From NCBI GenBank assembly GCA_027559495.1, contig JAMXSV010000023.1, forward strand, positions 1,488,001 to 1,552,000: a stretch of DNA of 64,000 nucleotides. Reading direction: 5' to 3'. Below, piece after piece: positions 60,239 through 64,000 of this stretch (position 1 is the first letter of the stretch; each line of letters starts with the position of its first letter). This stretch comes from Aurifilum marmelostoma. Its lineage: Eukaryota; Ascomycota; Sordariomycetes; Diaporthales; Cryphonectriaceae. The notes under the pieces were generated by a model. It saw only the letters and a list, made by a program, of their open reading frames with translations. It was not told the DNA's origin and searched no databases. The translations under genes were made by a program, and so were the position numbers.

Positions 60239-62092
60239 ATGAACTGGCCAACGGGGTTTGGGCAGATGCCCGAGAGCGATCTGACCAAAGTCTTCCACTA
60301 CGCGCCACAAGCGACAACAGTTGTGTGCTTGCGAGCAGGAGAACCGGTAAGCAGTGTTATCTGCATCGTCTGCAAGGAAACAATGACACTAACTCTCTCA
60401 GACTCCTCGCATGTGGTCTCTGGAGAACTCTGGAGACTGGCAGTTGTGGCTTGATCATGTGGGTGGCGCGACAGCCCCATCGTTTGCTTGGATTTTGCCA
60501 CTCTAGTTGCTCACTTTGAACTACATCAGGAACGACCGCGACTGCTCAGTGAGATACCATGTACTGTTATGGTGTAAGAAAGTTCCTCTATCATACATAT
60601 TGCGAGAGGGAAGCAAGCTCACCATATCGGCGCCACAGGATTGCCAGAAGAGAGGGAGAACGCACCGGCTTGCTCAAAGAGATCGATGACGCCGAAATCA
60701 GCTTCGGAAGCAAGGACGTCGATGATGAGTTTCTGGACGCTTTCTCCAATGACAAGCTTGGATCCTACCACTGGCCGATGGATGAAAAATTGTTTCGAGA
60801 AAACCGTACAGCAGATGGTGAAAGAACCATCACGGAACTCCAAGGCGGCGGACGCGAGATCCAACGGGTACCACTTGAGAAGGATATGTTTGAAAAAATC
60901 TGTGACGCCCTCTTCATACACCCAGCTATAGCACGAACAATCAGTCGTGCTGATGCCCCTCTCTTCTCACGAGCATATCTGAACGCAGTCATTGACGGAA
61001 AGATCACTCCTTCAATCGGTATGCACCTCGCTGATGAACGAACAAGATCTAGAGAATGAAGCTGAATCACTATTCCCAGTCTACAATTGTCGAACCGCAA
61101 ACCTGTGGAAGAGGGACCTTGCACTCACTGCCACCCACTTTCCCGAACACAGGTGCACATTCGGCATGCTCTTCGGCTGTACCGCCGAAATCGAACGGAA
61201 GGTCTTGAACAGAATGGCTGATTCAATGGGCCATTTCCATCATCCACTACTGTTGCCCGGTATCTTTGCAGAGTTGGAACGTGAGCGCATGCTAAAGATT
61301 GTTGGGGTAACCGATAGACAAGTTGAGGAAATCATATTCGAGCTCGACACAGGCGCTGGCACGTATGCTCTCAAGAATGAGTATGAGGGGGGCGCACGTA
61401 ACGAAAGACGAGATGTATGGCTTCAAGCTACTTTTCTGAGGAACAGACTTGAGATATGGCGACAACAGCTCGTGAAAATGGCGAACCATGCTGATGAGCT
61501 CTGCTCAACGGACCGGTCACCTGGAACGGGTCCAGCAAGAGCTGTCCAAATGGATAAAAAGATGATAGAGTCAAATGGGATCATCAAAGATCGTCTGGAT
61601 GATCTCATTGAAGAGTTTCAGCAACATATAGATGACTGTACAATGAGAGTCGATGGCATGTCGATAGCCACGCAGTGGGTAAGTTGCACGCCCTTCTTTT
61701 GCCAACACCTAGAGATCATAGGTCAATACTGACGACTCGGCAAGTCGAATGGGGATATCAATGTCGACATCGCACTGGCCGCAGGAAGTGATTCTAATCA
61801 GATGAGAACGATATCTCTTGTGACCATGGTCTTTTTGCCGGGTACTTTCTTCGCGGTAGGCTGCCACCTTGGGATCTGAATTATTGTTCGCAATACTGAT
61901 TGATGACAGACTCTGTTCTCGATGACCTTTTTCAACTGGAGTCCATCTGGAAGCGAAAGTGTTGTCTCGGGCTACATTTGGATATACTTTGCCATCACAG
62001 GTGCTTCCACACTTCTCACGCTTCTGGCATGGTGGTGTCTCGTGGGTTTCAGACGACAACAGGGGCGGAGAGATCCTGAATCTATTGTTTGA
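60239..62092 (+). CDS. CorA-like two-TM membrane protein (fungal family)
   Basis: 493 aa in seven exons: 60239-60346, 60402-60458, 60530-60573, 60639-61018, 61080-61678, 61745-61855, 61910-62092; introns 55, 71, 65, 61, 66 and 54 nt, with all phases consistent. Large soluble N-terminal part; helical segment with ERKVLNRMADSMGHFHHP, LRNRLEIWRQQL and a long coiled stretch (KDRLDDLIEEFQQHIDDCTM); then two C-terminal helices split by intron 6 (LVTMVFLPGTFFATLFSM and IWIYFAITGASTLLTLLAWW) and a basic tail. This is the layout of CorA/Mrs2-type Mg2+ channels. The GMN signature at the end of TM1 is absent (FFNWSP follows), as in many fungal CorA-like proteins, so ion transport is uncertain. An upstream exon may be missing because the N-terminus is short for the family. 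Confidence 0.82.
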
Positions 62093-62361
62093 GAAGACCT
62101 GAGGCCATGAAGATACCAGCGATTGGGAATTGGGCGAGAACCTTCTAAACATGCACTGTGTACAAATCGGAAACGATACGTGTCTAGTGTCCAATTCGTT
62201 GTCAGAAGTGATTCCTTTCACCCCTAGAACAATCACCAGAAAAAGTTGCGGTATATTGCCACACCCAAATAACGTGTGTATACTGAGTGCATTGCAACTT
62301 TTAACCATACAACTGTATCATCCGAATGTGCCTATCAGACTCCACCACTCAGCCACCTCAG

Positions 62362-63100
62362 CTAACTGCAGTCCTCACACGTCTCCTTGCCAGCGCATTC
62401 TCCGCCCTGCTGTTCTCCACGCTTTAGGTCCCCGATCAGCTGCGCGGCAGCCGCGCTCGATCCAGGATACCCACCGCCTGCCTGACCCACCGCCTCGAGC
62501 TCCGACCTCGAGGGCAGCTTCTCGCCAGCGCCCACCTCCAGCGGAGCATCTACCGGCGGGGCCGCCGGCGCTGCCTTCGCAGCCCCATGCCGGTCAACGT
62601 GTCCCAGGTCCCGCCCAGGCTCGATGACGTCCCTCACCCTGCGCTTCAGCTCCTTCGTCTCAGGAAATCCGCCGTCCGCCTTGCGGTCCCAGAGGATGCG
62701 GCTCTGCACAGCCGAGGCCGTCGCAGGCGATGATGGGCTCTGGTGGAAGATCTCGACCACAAAGGTGCCGCCAGTGCTGGGCTGCAGCGCGACCTCGCCC
62801 AGAGATGTGGAGAATGTCGAGAGAAGCTCTTGGGCGAACTAGAGGGTGCGTCATGTCAGCGGATCAGGCTGGAGAGGCCGATGAGCAAAGTCAAGGTGAG
62901 CGCGATCTGCGGCCGTTAATGACATACGTATGCAGCTCGCAGCATCCATTTGCACCTGAAACAGTAGTCAGAATCGATTCGGACTAAGGTCGATGGGGGT
63001 TGGGGGCGACGGGAGAAGGTGTCACGTACTGCGTGCAAAACTTGATGGTGACGCGGGGAAGAGGATATGGTGCGCCTGCCTCCTCAGCCTTCTCAGTCAT
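62362..63100 (-). CDS. SelT/SelW/Rdx-family CxxC redox protein
   Basis: 191 aa. Exons 63100-63030, 62955-62928 (only 28 nt) and 62838-62362; introns 74 and 89 nt with CTGAC-type branch sites, phases consistent. The first join creates TIKFCTQCKWMLRAAY, the thioredoxin-like strand-CxxC-helix of selenoprotein W relatives, with Cys in place of selenocysteine. It continues FAQELLSTFSTSLGEVALQP and GGTFVVEIFH, the rest of the Rdx fold, then DRKADGGFPETKELKRRVRD (the domain end). About 75 C-terminal residues are low-complexity Ala/Gly/Glu and end in CAGKETCEDCS, with two more Cys. Role presumed thiol redox. It is convergent with the CorA-like gene (269 bp apart). Confidence 0.85.
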
Positions 63101-63705
63101 TGCTGTATGTCAACACTTGGATGTGTTGGTCTTTTTGAGAACAGTTTTGCGATGGAATCAGGGTGTTTCTGTGTGTGCGAAGCTGTGAGGTGATCTTGGC
63201 CTGCTGAATGTCTCAAGTATGATGAAGTTGACATTGCAAATCCGGCCGAGCTCCGGAAGATGATCCCGCGATGGCGGGGCAGCTCGGCCCGGCCCCTACC
63301 GATCGGGCCCGGAAACACCGTCACCACGATGTGCATTGTTTCTTCGGTCGCCATGACGTCTGTCATATATGAAAGTCCTCACTAACGCCTCTCGGCACTG
63401 AGAAGTGGTTCACCATGATTTGCATTCTCTCGCCCTTTGTCTCTCACTTGTGTCTCTACAAGCCCATAAGTCCAAACTCGAGCGTCACCAGGCAATGGCC
63501 CAGTGTTTTATTCACATACGATTACTGGCGAGCTATGCACCTATTGCCTTTCAGAAACATAGGTCTTACGTCTCGACCCAGTTCAGGATATATCTTGAGA
63601 ACTGCCCTCGATGATCGTAGGTGATCGCCCGTTGAGCGACCGGGATCGTGCTGTTTCAAGAAGAATCATCTGCCAATCTGCCCATGCCCCTTATGCCGAC
63701 CTCGA
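63101..63705. other. Intergenic spacer
   Basis: About 600 bp between the SelW-like gene start and the Hce2 gene end. A GC-rich block at about 63240-63310 stands out from AT-richer flanks; no gene seen. Confidence 0.45.
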
Positions 63706-64000
63706 TCAGTCATTGTAGATACGCCATTCCACAGCGGCTTCCGCGGTGCCTCTGCTGCAGCTCATATTGCCTTGCGTAGCTGGCAGCGTGTCTCCGTCGC
63801 CGTACGTACTCATGGCACTGTTGAGCAGGTCGATGACATCTTGATTACCGACCCTGCACGACACAGCCGTCAAGATTAATATTCTGTCCTTCCTGCCCAT
63901 GGCATCTCTGGTACTCAGCATCTCGGTTGGTTCAACTCACGGCACTGTGCCCGTCTTCCCATCCGTCCGCCTCAGGCCAATCTTACAGCTCGCCAGTGTT
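63706..64000 (-). CDS. Hce2 (Ecp2-type) secreted protein, 3' part only
   Basis: Exon from beyond the window to 63941, intron 63940-63854 (87 nt, GTGAGT...TGCAG, CTTGAC branch), last exon 63853-63706; phases agree. The joined C-terminus shows the Hce2 pattern: TLASCKIGLR, VGNQDVIDLLNSAMSTYGDG, a GNMSC motif and a final VEWRIYND. Hce2 proteins are homologs of the Cladosporium fulvum effector Ecp2, usually small, secreted and disulfide-bonded, and found in both pathogens and saprotrophs. The signal peptide and 5' end are outside the window, so secretion is inferred and no plant or animal activity can be assigned. Confidence 0.68.

Noticed and set aside
1..64000. Transposons, CRISPR arrays, rRNA genes, telomeric repeats
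   Set aside because: No transposase or reverse-transcriptase frames, terminal repeats, spacer arrays, rRNA-like blocks or TTAGGG arrays were seen on either strand.

Overview
This window is nuclear DNA from a filamentous ascomycete (Pezizomycotina), most likely a Sordariomycete. The genes carry short introns of 53-142 nt with GT-AG ends and CTAAC/CTGAC-type branch sites. Coding regions are GC-rich and spacers are long and anonymous. The protein set is typical of this group: Nto1, PP1, PDX1, an Sfk1-like protein, an LKB1IP-like leucine-rich-repeat protein, CorA-like, SelW-like and Hce2 proteins. There are no bacterial operons, IS elements or CRISPR arrays. All splice models were read by eye from frame, phase and splice signals.

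Left part (1-26 kb): a DHA1-type MFS transporter cut by the window start; a carboxy-muconate cyclase-type beta-propeller; the mitochondrial pyruvate dehydrogenase protein X subunit; a divergent two-TM protein of probable mitochondrial location with an apparent frameshift in a C7 run; an LRR protein; a gene-poor stretch of about 10.6 kb with microsatellites; and a secreted Ser-rich protein.

Middle part (26-50 kb): an intron-containing tRNA-Leu(CAA) with an odd anticodon stem; Nto1 (NuA3 histone acetyltransferase subunit) convergent with a Frag1/DRAM/Sfk1 membrane protein; another long spacer; the PP1 catalytic subunit with four exons; a 2-oxoglutarate/Fe(II) oxygenase; and an F-box-type protein. 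These are mostly conserved housekeeping or regulatory genes.

Right part (52-64 kb) looks accessory. It holds two divergent, paralogous protein-kinase-like genes with the same two intron positions; the second has an apparent frameshift in a G9 run. Also here are a small four-exon gene of unknown function whose frame stays open past its stop, two further candidate small ORFs between the kinases, a CorA-like two-TM protein, a CxxC SelW/Rdx-like protein, and the 3' end of an Hce2 (Ecp2-type) secreted protein. The kinase pair plus the undescribed small gene is the most novel part of the window.
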